A stretch of DNA of 36,475 nt from Anaerolineaceae bacterium (GCA_009885945.1 VFJR01000117.1:1-36475); one strand, 5' to 3'; positions 1 through 8,843 are shown, counted from the first letter of the stretch. Translations and numbers: made by a program. Notes: a model not told the origin generated them from the sequence alone.

Positions 1-471
1 GGTATAGCTGGCTTTTTGGGCGCGCTAGAATATTTCGAGTGGATTGGAAATCAATTCGGGCAGGATCAAGCTGAGGCGTGGAGAGAGGCGGGTTTCTCCG
101 GTCGCAGGTTAATATTCAAACAAGCCATGTCTGCTTTAAAAGCATACGAATTCGAGTTATCCCGCGCTTTAATTGAAACGATTCAATCCGTTAAAGGTAC
201 GCATATTTATGGCTTAACAGATATGAAGCGGTTGGATGAGCGTGTGTCAACAGTTTCATTTACTTTGGCAGGGAAACACCCAAATGATGTTGCCAAGCAA
301 CTCGGTGATGCTGGCTTTTATGTTTGGGATGGACATTATTACGCATTAGCAGTTGTTGAAAGACTGGGCTTACTGGATACTGGCGGGATGGTACGTGTGG
401 GCGCGGCTCATTACAATACCTTGGATGAAATTAAAAGATTTGGAGAAGCGTTAGAAAAAATCGCGAAGTAA
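1..471 (+). CDS. Cysteine desulfurase-like protein, class V aminotransferase fold (C-terminal part)
   Basis: The reading frame is open from base 1, so only the last 156 or so residues are present and the PLP lysine lies outside the window. The visible part resembles the C-terminal small domain of the VC1184-type cysteine desulfurase-like family (PLP enzymes of fold type I): a segment with GLTDMKRLDERVSTVSF, then VWDGHYYALAVVERLGL, then MVRVGAAHYNTLDEIKRF near the end. In this group the WDGHYY stretch lies where SufS-type enzymes carry the catalytic cysteine loop, so it may not act as a classical persulfide-forming desulfurase. The gene ends at a TAA and is followed by a clear hairpin terminator. 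Family assignment is fairly sure; substrate is not known. A selenocysteine-lyase-type activity is possible but nothing seen here supports it specifically. Confidence 0.75.
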   Translation, partial: GIAGFLGALEYFEWIGNQFGQDQAEAWREAGFSGRRLIFKQAMSALKAYEFELSRALIETIQSVKGTHIYGLTDMKRLDERVSTVSFTLAGKHPNDVAKQLGDAGFYVWDGHYYALAVVERLGLLDTGGMVRVGAAHYNTLDEIKRFGEALEKIAK

Positions 472-507
472 TTTATTACGCAATCAGTATTGTGTAGTTT
501 CTTAAAC

Positions 508-543
508 AAAAAAACAGACCTCGTTTTGATGGTCTGTTTTTTT
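508..543 (+). terminator. Rho-independent terminator after the cysteine desulfurase-like gene
   Basis: The stem AAACAGACC / GGTCTGTTT encloses a 10-nt loop and is followed by a run of T. It lies 37 bases after the stop codon at 471. Confidence 0.85.
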
Positions 544-573
544 ACATTAAACCTGTATTTTCTATAAGTGCTT

Positions 574-620
574 AAATGATAACCGCCAGGGTGAGGGGGG
601 CACCCTAGCGGTTATCATTT
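574..620. repeat. Long hairpin with G-rich loop, function unknown
   Basis: Arms 574-586 and 608-620 (AAATGATAACCGC and its complement) pair perfectly. After one C/A mismatch a second 6-bp stem AGGGTG / CACCCT follows, closing on a 7-nt loop of one A and six G. That is 19 base pairs in total. It lies between the convergent cysteine desulfurase-like gene, which already has its own terminator, and the tRNA. A weak T stretch follows only on the plus strand. It could be a second terminator or a palindromic repeat copy. Confidence 0.7.
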
Positions 621-684
621 TCAATAATACTAGCATCATCAAAAAAAAACAAGGGGTAAAAAATTAGAGCTTTTTAATAATCAG

Positions 685-756
685 TGCCCTGAGTAGGAAT
701 CGGACCTACATCTAAGCCTTAGGAGTGCTTTGTTCTGTCCATTGAACTATCAGGGC
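685..756 (-). tRNA. tRNA-Arg (anticodon CCT)
   Basis: On the minus strand, a 7-bp acceptor stem GCCCTGA / TCAGGGC is followed by a D-arm GTTC / GAAC with GG in its loop. The anticodon arm has loop CTCCTAA, so the anticodon is CCT, which reads AGG (arginine). The T-stem GTAGG / CCTAC encloses loop TCCGATT. A15 and T48 can form the usual Levitt pair in the 4-nt variable region. The discriminator is A and the CCA end is not encoded. Two oddities are visible: the T-loop has C where nearly all tRNAs have U55 (pseudouridine), and the anticodon stem has an A31/G39 mismatch. The gene lies 31 bases downstream of ftsK on the same strand. Confidence 0.9.
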
Positions 757-787
757 GCAGACGAAATTATACAATATGATTTCATTT

Positions 788-3208
788 TTATGCGCCATCA
801 TCTTTGGGGGGTGCGGTGGGACCATAATCTAAAATTTTTCTTAGTTGGGTTGCGCCTTCGGGAGGACCCACAATCCCTTTGTCTTCCATATTATCCACAA
901 TGCGCGCAGCGCGTGTGTACCCAATGCGCATTCTTCTTTGCAACATAGATACAGAAGCGCGCCCCTCTTTACGCACAAGCTCAACAGCATCGGGGAATAA
1001 TGGATCACTATCAGATTTCCCTGCTGCTTCCCATAAGGGTTGTTGTTTTAACGGAACGCCTTGAGGAACTGAATCTGCGGGACTTGAATCAGAATTCGGA
1101 ATTGCTTTACCGCCGCCTGCTTGAGTACGCCAGTAATCTGTTAACTTATGAATTTCTTGATCTGAAACGAACACGCCTTGCAAACGAGCCGCAGAGGCGG
1201 CGTCTGGCGCCTGAAATAACATATCGCCGCGTCCGAGTAAACGCTCTGCGCCGGGTTGATCGAGAATAACGCGACTATCTGTATTGGAAGCAACAGCAAA
1301 GGCGATGCGTGCTGGGAAGTTGGCTTTGATCAAACCTGTAACAACATCTACTGATGGGCGTTGTGTAGCCAAGATCATATGGATGCCGGTGGCGCGCGCA
1401 AGCTGGGCAAGGCGCGTAATGGTTTTTTCGGTTTCTTCGGCGGCGATCATCATCAGGTCGGCAAGTTCGTCAATCACGATCACAAGGTATGGTAACTTCT
1501 TTTGGCCTTTCGCAATTTCCTTCGTGTTGTAATCAATAATGTTACGCGAACCATTTTGCGCAAACATGTGATAACGCTTATCCATTTCGCGCGTCATCCA
1601 TTGCAATGCGCCAATTACACGATCCATTTCTACAACCACAGGACCTAGTAAATGAGGAATACCGTTATATCCGGTTAACTCTACGCGTTTAGGATCAATC
1701 AACACTAGGCGCAAATCATCGGGCGTATTATCTAATAAGAAACAGGTCAAGATCGAGTTGACACAAACGGATTTTCCAGAACCTGTAGTGCCTGCAATTA
1801 AAATATGCGGCATAGATTCAAGGTTAGCAATGATGGGATGTCCTGCTACATCACGTCCTAAACCAAATGTAAGAGCTTTTTGGTTGCGCACATAACTATC
1901 GCTTTCAACGATCTCACGCAACGCTACCAGCGCCATTTCTTCATTTGGCACTTCAATGCCTACATAACTATGCCCCGGCACTGGGGCTTGAATGCGGATA
2001 CGCGGTGCGGCGAGCGCAAGAGCAAGATCATCTGATAAAGATGCGATTTTGCTAACACGCACTCTCGTACGCACGCCACCACGAGTCTCGACGAAGAGAG
2101 GCTCCACACCAAATTGCGTGATCGAGGGTCCACGGCTGATTGCCACTACTTGCGCTGGTGCGCCAAAAGATGCAAGAGTTTCTTCAATGAGGCGCGCACG
2201 TTGTTGAATAAATTCTTCGTTTACAGAGGGCGCATTGCCTGTATCTAAAATATCACTTACTTTGGGAAGTTCCCAATGAATGACAGCGGGAGTTGTGGTG
2301 ACAGGCTGGGAAATAGCTACAAGAGCATCGGATGGTTCTGAATCAGAATCGGCTAAAACGGGGATTCCGCTTGGGATTGCATCAGCAGGTTGAGGCTGGA
2401 GTTGAGGCGTGGGTTTCTTCCATATAGATTGAATCAACAGAAGTAATGGAATCACCCATTTGAAAAGATTTTGTACGGAGGTATCCAGCGTCAGGCTAAG
2501 AGCAACGATTGCCCACGCCACAAAAGAAACGATAGCGCCGCCTGTACCGAGACTGAAAAATAATATGCGTTCTATCAATCCGCCGAAATATCCGCCGCCA
2601 ACGCCATCCAACGCGGCAACCTCTGCCATTTCTGGCGCGGCGATAATAGAGTGCATGACACCCAAAAGCCAAAAGAAAAATAAAATAATGCCTGTTACGC
2701 GCTCAATAGAAATGGGCGGTATTTTTTCGATTTTACGAAAGACCAACCATAAGCCAACGATGATCAACCCAACGGGTAAAACATAAATACCCCAGCCAAA
2801 AAATTGTGCAAGCACTTTGATAAAGCCGCCAAGCAACGCGCTGCGATTGGCAGAAGCTAACCCTAAAATAAGCACCACACCAACAAATGCGAGAATAATG
2901 CCAACGACATCTAGTTTTCGCTCAGCAGAAAGTTGATCCCACCAGCTTAGTTGCTTGCTGGGAGGAGGCGTTGGAGAATATGAAACGGGGGAAGGTGTAA
3001 AACTTTGCGAACTAGGTTGAGATGAGATAGGCGGTGGTGAATACTGTCCAGATTGTTTTGCGAAAGGTTTTGAGAACGGTTTCGCAGGCTGTTTTGAAAA
3101 TGGGGACATACCCTTTGCAGGCACACCTTTGCCTCCCTTGGAAACCGTTTTTCCTTTGGGTTTGTTTCTATTAAATGGATTTAAGTTAGGAAGTTTAATA
3201 AGAGGCAT
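788..3208 (-). CDS. ftsK: DNA translocase FtsK/SpoIIIE
   Basis: This is a hexameric ATP-driven DNA pump that clears chromosome termini from the division septum. The 806-residue protein begins with a Lys/Pro/Ser-rich cytosolic tail (1-95). Four membrane segments follow (about 101-119, 136-157, 171-190 and 214-240), then a short linker and the motor domain. Walker A is GTTGSGKS at 473-480 and Walker B is LVIVIDE at 575-581. The C-terminal winged-helix gamma domain (about 735-790) recognises KOPS-like polar sequences; RRMRIGYTRAARIVDNMEDK is typical. The linker is short compared with E. coli FtsK and closer to SpoIIIE length. No strong Shine-Dalgarno is seen before the ATG. It is transcribed divergently from rnz. 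Confidence 0.96.
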   Translation of the reverse strand: MPLIKLPNLNPFNRNKPKGKTVSKGGKGVPAKGMSPFSKQPAKPFSKPFAKQSGQYSPPPISSQPSSQSFTPSPVSYSPTPPPSKQLSWWDQLSAERKLDVVGIILAFVGVVLILGLASANRSALLGGFIKVLAQFFGWGIYVLPVGLIIVGLWLVFRKIEKIPPISIERVTGIILFFFWLLGVMHSIIAAPEMAEVAALDGVGGGYFGGLIERILFFSLGTGGAIVSFVAWAIVALSLTLDTSVQNLFKWVIPLLLLIQSIWKKPTPQLQPQPADAIPSGIPVLADSDSEPSDALVAISQPVTTTPAVIHWELPKVSDILDTGNAPSVNEEFIQQRARLIEETLASFGAPAQVVAISRGPSITQFGVEPLFVETRGGVRTRVRVSKIASLSDDLALALAAPRIRIQAPVPGHSYVGIEVPNEEMALVALREIVESDSYVRNQKALTFGLGRDVAGHPIIANLESMPHILIAGTTGSGKSVCVNSILTCFLLDNTPDDLRLVLIDPKRVELTGYNGIPHLLGPVVVEMDRVIGALQWMTREMDKRYHMFAQNGSRNIIDYNTKEIAKGQKKLPYLVIVIDELADLMMIAAEETEKTITRLAQLARATGIHMILATQRPSVDVVTGLIKANFPARIAFAVASNTDSRVILDQPGAERLLGRGDMLFQAPDAASAARLQGVFVSDQEIHKLTDYWRTQAGGGKAIPNSDSSPADSVPQGVPLKQQPLWEAAGKSDSDPLFPDAVELVRKEGRASVSMLQRRMRIGYTRAARIVDNMEDKGIVGPPEGATQLRKILDYGPTAPPKDDGA

Positions 3209-3325
3209 AGGATGTTAGTCTAATTGTCGCTGTGCTCATTGCAAATACATTTTATAACTATTAAAACAAAGATAAAAAGATTATAGCACAAATGGTCTGT
3301 ATAACTTTTGGCGTGGTTATTAGGG

Positions 3326-3331
3326 TAAAAT
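3326..3331 (+). promoter_or_regulatory. Candidate -10 element (TAAAAT) for rnz
   Basis: GGGTAAAAT lies 27 bases before the GTG start of rnz. The same GGTA(A/C)AAT context recurs ahead of the chromate transporter and desaturase genes. No good -35 box is visible. Confidence 0.3.
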
Positions 3332-3358
3332 AGTTTATTACTATTGTAAGGATAAATT

Positions 3359-4279
3359 GTGTTTGATATTTTGTTTCTTGGTACTTCTGCTTCTGCACCC
3401 TCTTCTAAGCGCGGGCTGGCAGGGCAGATCGTTTCTCACAATGAATATAGGTTTTTAATTGACTGCGGCGAGGGGACTCAAAGACAGATCATGCAGTCGG
3501 GCATCGGCTTTAAGCGATTAACGCGCATCTTGTTAACCCACGGGCATTTAGATCATATTTTAGGGCTTGGCGGCTTGCTTTCCACATTTTTACGCTGGGA
3601 GGCAATTGACGAGTTGGACCTTTACGCTGGTCATGCGACCATGGAGCGTGTACGCACCCTTCTTTATGATGTTGTCTTGCGCGGCAACCAACCGCCTATG
3701 CCATTAACATTACATGAGATCAAACCTGGGGTTATAGTAGATGCTGATGATTTTACTGTGACAGCCTTCCCTGTCACCCACCGTGGGCCTGATTGTTTGG
3801 GCTATGTCTTTGAAGGCAAATCGAGGCGGCCCTTTTTAGCAAATAAAGCGGATGAACTTGGAGTGCCGTTCGGTCCCGAACGACGCGACTTGGTTGCTGG
3901 AAAAGAAGTCACACTAGCTGACGGCAAACGCGTTATACCGGAGCAGGTACTGGGTCCACTGGAACGCGGCGCAAAACTTGTCGTAGTAGGGGATGCCGGT
4001 CGGACAGATGACCTACTTGATGTATGTAAAGACGCGGATGCTTTGGTCATTGAATCCACTTATTTGGACGAAGAAGCCGATATGGCGAAACAGTTTTCAC
4101 ATCTAACCGCCCGCCAAAGCGCAGAACTGGCAGTGAAAGCCAACGTTAAAAAATTAATCCTTACTCATATTTCGAGGCGTTATCGCGAGAAAGATGTTAT
4201 AGCAGAGGCACAGGCAGTTTTCCCTAGCGCAATTGTTGCCCGTGATTTTGATACCTTTCAAGTGAAACGAGAGCAATAA
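3359..4279 (+). CDS. rnz: Ribonuclease Z (tRNA 3'-processing endonuclease)
   Basis: This is a metallo-beta-lactamase-fold nuclease that trims the 3' trailer of tRNA precursors. The tRNA in this window lacks an encoded CCA and would need this enzyme before CCA addition. The 306-residue length is usual for bacterial tRNase Z. The zinc motif HGHLDH is at 61-66, with further ligands expected at H141 (FPVTHRGP), D212 (VGDAGRT) and H270 (LILTHISRRY). H248 in FSHLT is also typical. The start is GTG, supported by AAGGA at 3348-3352 six bases upstream. pfkA follows 60 bases downstream on the same strand. Confidence 0.95.
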   Translation: MFDILFLGTSASAPSSKRGLAGQIVSHNEYRFLIDCGEGTQRQIMQSGIGFKRLTRILLTHGHLDHILGLGGLLSTFLRWEAIDELDLYAGHATMERVRTLLYDVVLRGNQPPMPLTLHEIKPGVIVDADDFTVTAFPVTHRGPDCLGYVFEGKSRRPFLANKADELGVPFGPERRDLVAGKEVTLADGKRVIPEQVLGPLERGAKLVVVGDAGRTDDLLDVCKDADALVIESTYLDEEADMAKQFSHLTARQSAELAVKANVKKLILTHISRRYREKDVIAEAQAVFPSAIVARDFDTFQVKREQ

Positions 4280-4339
4280 AAAAATAACACCCAACGGGTT
4301 AATTAATCTTTTCTGTTAAATAAAAAGCGAGATCTAATC

Positions 4340-5320
4340 ATGAGTGAAGCCAAAAAGCATAAAATAGGAATTCTTACCTCTGGCGGAGATGCGCCTGGCA
4401 TGAATGCCGCCATCCGCGCAGTGGTACGTACTGCGCTGGCAAATAATTTTGAGGCAGTTGGTGTGATTAGCGGATTTGAAGGATTGATCAATGGCGATTT
4501 TCGTCCATTAAGCGCGCGTGACGTCGGCGGCATATTACAGCGTGGGGGCACATTCTTACAAACCAGCCGCAGTAAACGATTTGAAGAAAGCAACGGTCAA
4601 CGCGAGGCGATCCGCAAAATGAATGAAGAAGGCTTGGATAGCTTGATCGTAATCGGCGGCGAAGGCTCGCTCAAAGGCGCTTATGCGCTTTCACAAAAGG
4701 GCATCAAGGTAATTGGTATTCCAGGCAGTATTGATAACGACGTCTGGGGCACAAATATTTCCATTGGCACAGATACTGCGATGAACACAATTATGGACTC
4801 AGTGGACAAATTGCGCGATACGGCATCATCTCATCACCGCGCATTTTTGGTCGAAACTATGGGGCGCAACAGCGGCTATCTTGCAGTCATGGCAGGCATT
4901 GTGTGCGGCGCAGAAAAGGTATTAATTCCAGAAGTGCCTGCTACCATTCAAGAAGTTGCAGATGCTGTCGCCGATGCATATGAACGCGGCAAAACTCATG
5001 CCATTATCATTAATGCAGAGGGATCAAACATCACTACTACAGATCTTGCCCAAGGTATTGACGCGATGGATGTCGGCTTCAAAACACGCATGACCATTCT
5101 CGGTCACATTCAACGCGGAGGCGGACCCACAGCCTATGACCGTTTACTCGCCTCACGCATGGGCGTCAAAGCTGTTGAAGCCTTGCTTGAGGGCACTCAT
5201 GGCGTTATGACCGGCATCCGTGGGAGCGGCGTGAAATATATTCCATTGGCAGATGTAGCAGCCAACAAACGCACTGTGAACATGGAGTATTACAGTATGG
5301 CAAAGGTGCTGTCAAGATAA
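4340..5320 (+). CDS. pfkA: 6-phosphofructokinase, ATP-type signature
   Basis: It phosphorylates fructose 6-phosphate to fructose 1,6-bisphosphate in glycolysis. The 326-residue protein has the N-terminal ILTSGGDAPGMNAAIRAVVR and the catalytic PGSIDND at 128-134, with D132 as base. The substrate-binding METMGR-like segment reads VETMGRNSGYLA. The nucleotide motif is GGEG at 106-109 instead of the common GGDG. The glycine after the acidic residue and the glycine in PGSIDND are the residues that distinguish ATP-using from PPi-using enzymes, which carry Asp and Lys there. ATP is therefore the likely phosphoryl donor. GGEG-type ATP enzymes are known in actinobacteria. Two hairpins follow the gene. 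Confidence 0.95.
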   Translation: MSEAKKHKIGILTSGGDAPGMNAAIRAVVRTALANNFEAVGVISGFEGLINGDFRPLSARDVGGILQRGGTFLQTSRSKRFEESNGQREAIRKMNEEGLDSLIVIGGEGSLKGAYALSQKGIKVIGIPGSIDNDVWGTNISIGTDTAMNTIMDSVDKLRDTASSHHRAFLVETMGRNSGYLAVMAGIVCGAEKVLIPEVPATIQEVADAVADAYERGKTHAIIINAEGSNITTTDLAQGIDAMDVGFKTRMTILGHIQRGGGPTAYDRLLASRMGVKAVEALLEGTHGVMTGIRGSGVKYIPLADVAANKRTVNMEYYSMAKVLSR

Positions 5321-5329
5321 AGCCCCCCA

Positions 5330-5368
5330 TTTTGACAGCAGACCGCGGTCTGCTGTCGGTGGTCAAAA
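5330..5368. repeat. Palindromic repeat after pfkA, related to the one at 22739-22782
   Basis: A perfect 24-nt palindrome (5334-5357, centred on CCGCGG) lies between TTTTGAC and GGTCAAAA. Its right half, TCTGCTGTCGGTGGTCAAA, matches the right arm of the hairpin at 22739-22782 with one difference. The following A/T stretch means it may also terminate pfkA transcription. Confidence 0.7.
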
Positions 5369-5402
5369 AATAACATGCTGTGTGTCAGCACTAATAAAAT
5401 CA

Positions 5403-5442
5403 AAAAAGCGACCCGAGATTTTGGAATCTCAGGTCGCTTTTT
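5403..5442. terminator. Rho-independent terminator (GAGATT core)
   Basis: AAAAAGCGACC and GAGATT pair with AATCTC and GGTCGCTTTTT, with one C/A mismatch and the loop TTGG. The A-run on the left and T-run on the right allow it to work in both directions. The core resembles the terminators at 7046-7076 and 11236-11278. Confidence 0.85.
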
Positions 5443-5556
5443 GTATACCAATTTAGCCAAATAAGGGCTTTTTTAAGAGCAACTCTACCTAAAATATAGT
5501 GTTTCAAATATAGAAGTGAAAGATAAAAACGTTTCATCAAAAAAGGAGATTTTTAA

Positions 5557-7029
5557 ATGAACGATATTCTTACACAGCTTCAAACACTTGGCATGCAATT
5601 CATCGTTCCATTGGTGGTCATTTTGATTGGCTTACTACTGGCATGGGTTGTGGCTCGCATCGGGGCTTTTCTGATGCGGCGCGCACTAAGTGCACTCAAA
5701 CTTGACGACCGCGTATCAAGCTCCCTCGGCACAAAAACAGAAGTTGCCAAATGGGTTAGTAGTTTAACCTTCTGGATACTTTTCGTTGTTGTGATCTGGC
5801 AATTAGCCATTGGTGCGCAAAGATTTGCCGGCATAGACGCCACAGCAGCCGTAAGCACTCCGCTCGGCAACTTACTGAGCGTATGGTTAGGCAGACTCGT
5901 CAATGTTGGTGTATTCCTGCTAGTAGCATGGCTGGTCGCTGCACTGCTTAAATTCCTAGTAGTACGCGTGCTCAACATGACACAACTTGATCAATGGTTA
6001 GGCGAAAAAGTTGTAAAAGGCAAAACAGCCAATACAAATGATGCGATTGGCAGATCCGTTTTCTGGCTAACCTTCCTTGTATTCATGCCTTCAGTTTTAG
6101 GCGCTCTTGGGCTTGGCGAAACCGCAGACTCCGTGGAAGTGCTAGTCAATCAATTAATCAGCTACATCCCCGGCGTCATCGGCGCAATTATCATTCTCGT
6201 GCTGGGAGCCTTACTCGCCCGCATCTTGCGCCAGATCGTAACGGGCTTCCTTGAAAGTGTTGGCGCAGACGGCGTTGGCGAACGAGTCGGCTTGAGCAAA
6301 TCTAAAAACACACAGTCTCTTTCAGTGTTATTAGGAACGGTCACTTACGTGCTCGTATTGGTACCTGTAGTAGTACAAGCATTGAACACCCTTGGTCTAC
6401 CTGTCATTTCTCAAGTTGGTACACAAGTACTTGGCAGTGTAACCGGAATTATCCTCAGCGCCTTGGGCGCGGGTGTAATCCTTAGTATTGCTTATTATGT
6501 TGCCAAATTCGTCGCAGACATTGCCTCGAGCTTACTCGCTGGAATTGGCATTAATCGCCTGCCTGCAGCGCTTGGCTTCAAAGCTGCCAAGGGACCTGCC
6601 CTCTCAGACATGCTTGGCTATGTTGTTCTTGTAGCTGTAATGCTCATCGCCATTCAAGGTACCGCGCAATCCATTGGCTTGACTACCATCTCAGTATTGG
6701 TGGGAAGTTTAATGAGCTTTGCCGGCAACGTGCTTTTGGGCGTCGCTATCTTCCTGGCAGGTATTTACTTCGCCAACATTGCCTCTGACGTGATTCTCTC
6801 CACTGGCGGCGATGATGCTTCATTCTTGGCAAATATTGCCCGTTGGGCGATCCTGATCTTTGTAGCAGGCATTGCTCTTAGCCAAGCAGGAGTAACTCTC
6901 GCTGGCAGTGTAATTCAGATCATCTTTGCAGCAATCGGTGTAGCAGCTGCCTTGGCGTTCGGCTTGGGTGGACGTGAAGCCGCCGCAAAACAAATTGAGA
7001 AGTGGTTCAACCGAAAATCAACACGCTAA
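5557..7029 (+). CDS. Mechanosensitive channel-related protein with conserved TM-helix repeats
   Basis: A very hydrophobic 490-residue membrane protein with about a dozen predicted membrane segments. Amphipathic segments recur in the form LGxLLARILRQIVTGFLESVGADGVGERVGLS, as in the conserved TM-helix repeat family (Pfam TM_helix) found in some MscS-related small-conductance channels. Three related blocks are visible, at roughly residues 15-60, 110-150 and 200-250, each a long membrane helix followed by a short LDxxxG-type segment. The typical MscS beta domain is not apparent, so gating by tension is inferred only from family membership. The start is supported by AAGGAG eight bases upstream. 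A bidirectional terminator follows. Confidence 0.75.
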   Translation: MNDILTQLQTLGMQFIVPLVVILIGLLLAWVVARIGAFLMRRALSALKLDDRVSSSLGTKTEVAKWVSSLTFWILFVVVIWQLAIGAQRFAGIDATAAVSTPLGNLLSVWLGRLVNVGVFLLVAWLVAALLKFLVVRVLNMTQLDQWLGEKVVKGKTANTNDAIGRSVFWLTFLVFMPSVLGALGLGETADSVEVLVNQLISYIPGVIGAIIILVLGALLARILRQIVTGFLESVGADGVGERVGLSKSKNTQSLSVLLGTVTYVLVLVPVVVQALNTLGLPVISQVGTQVLGSVTGIILSALGAGVILSIAYYVAKFVADIASSLLAGIGINRLPAALGFKAAKGPALSDMLGYVVLVAVMLIAIQGTAQSIGLTTISVLVGSLMSFAGNVLLGVAIFLAGIYFANIASDVILSTGGDDASFLANIARWAILIFVAGIALSQAGVTLAGSVIQIIFAAIGVAAALAFGLGGREAAAKQIEKWFNRKSTR

Positions 7030-7045
7030 ATATTTAAAACAAAAA

Positions 7046-7076
7046 AGACTCCGAGATTTTTAAAATCTCGGAGTCT
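7046..7076. terminator. Bidirectional terminator between convergent genes
   Basis: AGACTCCGAGATTTT pairs with AAAATCTCGGAGTCT around a single central T. A-rich and T-rich flanks suit both directions. It separates the channel gene (plus) from the mutase gene (minus). Confidence 0.88.
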
Positions 7077-7095
7077 TCGCTTTAACTGCCAACTG

Positions 7096-8775
7096 CTAAA
7101 TCATGGTCGGCTCTTCATAAATCCCAAATGTTTCCTTCATCACCTGAATGATCTCCCCCAGCGTAGCATACCCATGCACACATTCCATTAAATGCGGCAT
7201 GGTATTCTCAGTGCCTTGCATCGCGATACGTAACTTATCCATAGCCTGACCCACATGCCCGTTATCGCGGGTCTTGCGGATTTCCGCCAGCCGGCTGATT
7301 TGTTTTTGATACCCGGCTGGATCCATTTCCAAAATTGGAATCGAAAGCGGCTTCTTCTCAGCATATGCATTCACACCCACGATTTTGCGCACACCCTTAT
7401 CAATTTCACGCTGATAACGGTATGCCGCGTCAGAAATTTCGCTTTGGAAGAATCCTTTTTCAATTGCCGGGATCACCCCTCCAAGTTCTTCTACACGGCG
7501 GAAATAATCATACGCTTCTTTCTCCATTCGGTCTGTCAGCGCTTCGACGAAGAAACTACCCCCCAGCGGATCGACAGTATTGGTCACACCTGATTCTTCG
7601 GCAATGATCTGTTGCGTACGTAACGCAATTGTGACCGCATGTTCAGAGGGCAAAGCCAAAGCCTCATCTAATGAATTAGTATGCAAAGACTGGGTACCGC
7701 CAATCACAGCCGCCAACGCCTGAATTGCTACGCGCACTACGTTATTCTCGGGTTGTTGCGCAGTTAAGCTCACCCCTGCTGTTTGTGTATGAAAACGTAA
7801 TAACCACGAGCGCGGATTCTTTGCTTTAAATGTCTCTCGCATCTCACGCGCCCAAATGCGCCGCGCGGCGCGGTACTTGGCGATCTCTTCAAAGAAATCA
7901 TTGTGCGCATTGAAGAAGAATGAAAGCCGAGGCGCAAAATCATCTACGTCCATGCCACGCGCAATTCCCCAGCGCACATATTCAAGTCCATCTCCTAATG
8001 TAAATGCCAATTCCTGTGCCGCCGTAGAGCCTGCCTCACGAATGTGATAGCCGCTAATCGAAATCGTATTCCATTGCGGAACTTTTTGCGCGCCAAATTC
8101 CATCGTATCCACCACCAGCCTCATCGAAGGCTCAGGCGGGAAGATAAATTCTTTTTGGGCAATAAATTCTTTGAGGATATCATTTTGAAGCGTGCCGCGC
8201 AATTGATCCAATCGCACGCCTTTATTTTCTGCGGCGGCTAAATACATTGCCCAGGTAATTGCCGCAGGTGAATTGATCGTCATACTGGTAGAAACTTTAT
8301 CCATCGGAATACCATCGAATAAAATCTCCATATCTTTCAAAGATGAAACCGCTACACCGCATTTACCAAACTCACCAAGCGCTTCTGGTTGATCTGTGTC
8401 ATAGCCCATCAGCGTCGCAAGGTCAAATGCAACCGATAAGCCTGTTTGCCCCTGATCCAGCAAATACTTAAAGCGTGCGTTCGTTTCCTCCGCAGTGCCA
8501 AAGCCTGCAAACATACGCATTGTCCACAATTTGGAGCGATGAAGTGTCGGGTGGACTCCGCGCGTAAAGGGATACTCACCCGGCAGTCCAAGAGAAGAAG
8601 CGTAATCGTTATCAGCAACATCCAGCGGCGTATACAATCTATTAATTGGCTCTGATGATGTGGTGATAAATTCATCTGCGCGTTCTGGCAAAGAGGACAA
8701 TGCTTTACTTAAACTCGTCTCTTCCCATTTTTCCACAGAGGCTGCGAGTTCTTTTAATTTCTTCTTATCATACAT
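7096..8775 (-). CDS. Adenosylcobalamin-dependent acyl-CoA mutase, large (catalytic) subunit
   Basis: A carbon-skeleton mutase of the methylmalonyl-CoA mutase family. The 559 residues cover the substrate-binding TIM barrel only and lack the C-terminal cobalamin-binding DxHxxG domain, so a separate small subunit, not in this window, is needed. Family signatures are visible: [20 protein letters not shown] (68-87), [21 protein letters not shown], and the [12 protein letters not shown] segment. By direct comparison, position 89 is Phe and position 207 is Gln. In methylmalonyl-CoA mutase these are Tyr89 and Arg207, which bind the substrate carboxylate; isobutyryl-CoA mutase has Phe and Gln. The substrate may therefore be isobutyryl/butyryl-CoA-like rather than methylmalonyl-CoA. 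The start is supported by AAGGAG five bases upstream. Confidence 0.93.
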   Translation of the reverse strand: MYDKKKLKELAASVEKWEETSLSKALSSLPERADEFITTSSEPINRLYTPLDVADNDYASSLGLPGEYPFTRGVHPTLHRSKLWTMRMFAGFGTAEETNARFKYLLDQGQTGLSVAFDLATLMGYDTDQPEALGEFGKCGVAVSSLKDMEILFDGIPMDKVSTSMTINSPAAITWAMYLAAAENKGVRLDQLRGTLQNDILKEFIAQKEFIFPPEPSMRLVVDTMEFGAQKVPQWNTISISGYHIREAGSTAAQELAFTLGDGLEYVRWGIARGMDVDDFAPRLSFFFNAHNDFFEEIAKYRAARRIWAREMRETFKAKNPRSWLLRFHTQTAGVSLTAQQPENNVVRVAIQALAAVIGGTQSLHTNSLDEALALPSEHAVTIALRTQQIIAEESGVTNTVDPLGGSFFVEALTDRMEKEAYDYFRRVEELGGVIPAIEKGFFQSEISDAAYRYQREIDKGVRKIVGVNAYAEKKPLSIPILEMDPAGYQKQISRLAEIRKTRDNGHVGQAMDKLRIAMQGTENTMPHLMECVHGYATLGEIIQVMKETFGIYEEPTMI

Positions 8776-8837
8776 TTGCTTCTCCTTTGGCTTGACAGCC
8801 GAATACAGAAATTATACTTTCCACTTTCCACTTCTGG

Positions 8838-8843
8838 TATACT
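8838..8843 (+). promoter_or_regulatory. Candidate -10 element (TATACT) for the DUF3090 gene
   Basis: TGGTATACT lies 19 bases before the chosen ATG at 8863, inside the region divergent from the mutase gene. No convincing -35 box is seen. Confidence 0.35.

Noticed and set aside
685-756. Could the tRNA be tRNA-Sec, given the possible selenoprotein?
   Set aside because: It is 72 nt long with a 4-nt variable region, a 7-bp acceptor stem and anticodon CCT. tRNA-Sec is over 90 nt with a long extra arm and anticodon TCA.
788-3208. Open frames on the plus strand inside the ftsK gene, such as 1000-1269 and 2460-2786
   Set aside because: They are shadows of ftsK. Their translations show no recognisable family and no ribosome site, and the opposite frame carries a full conserved protein.
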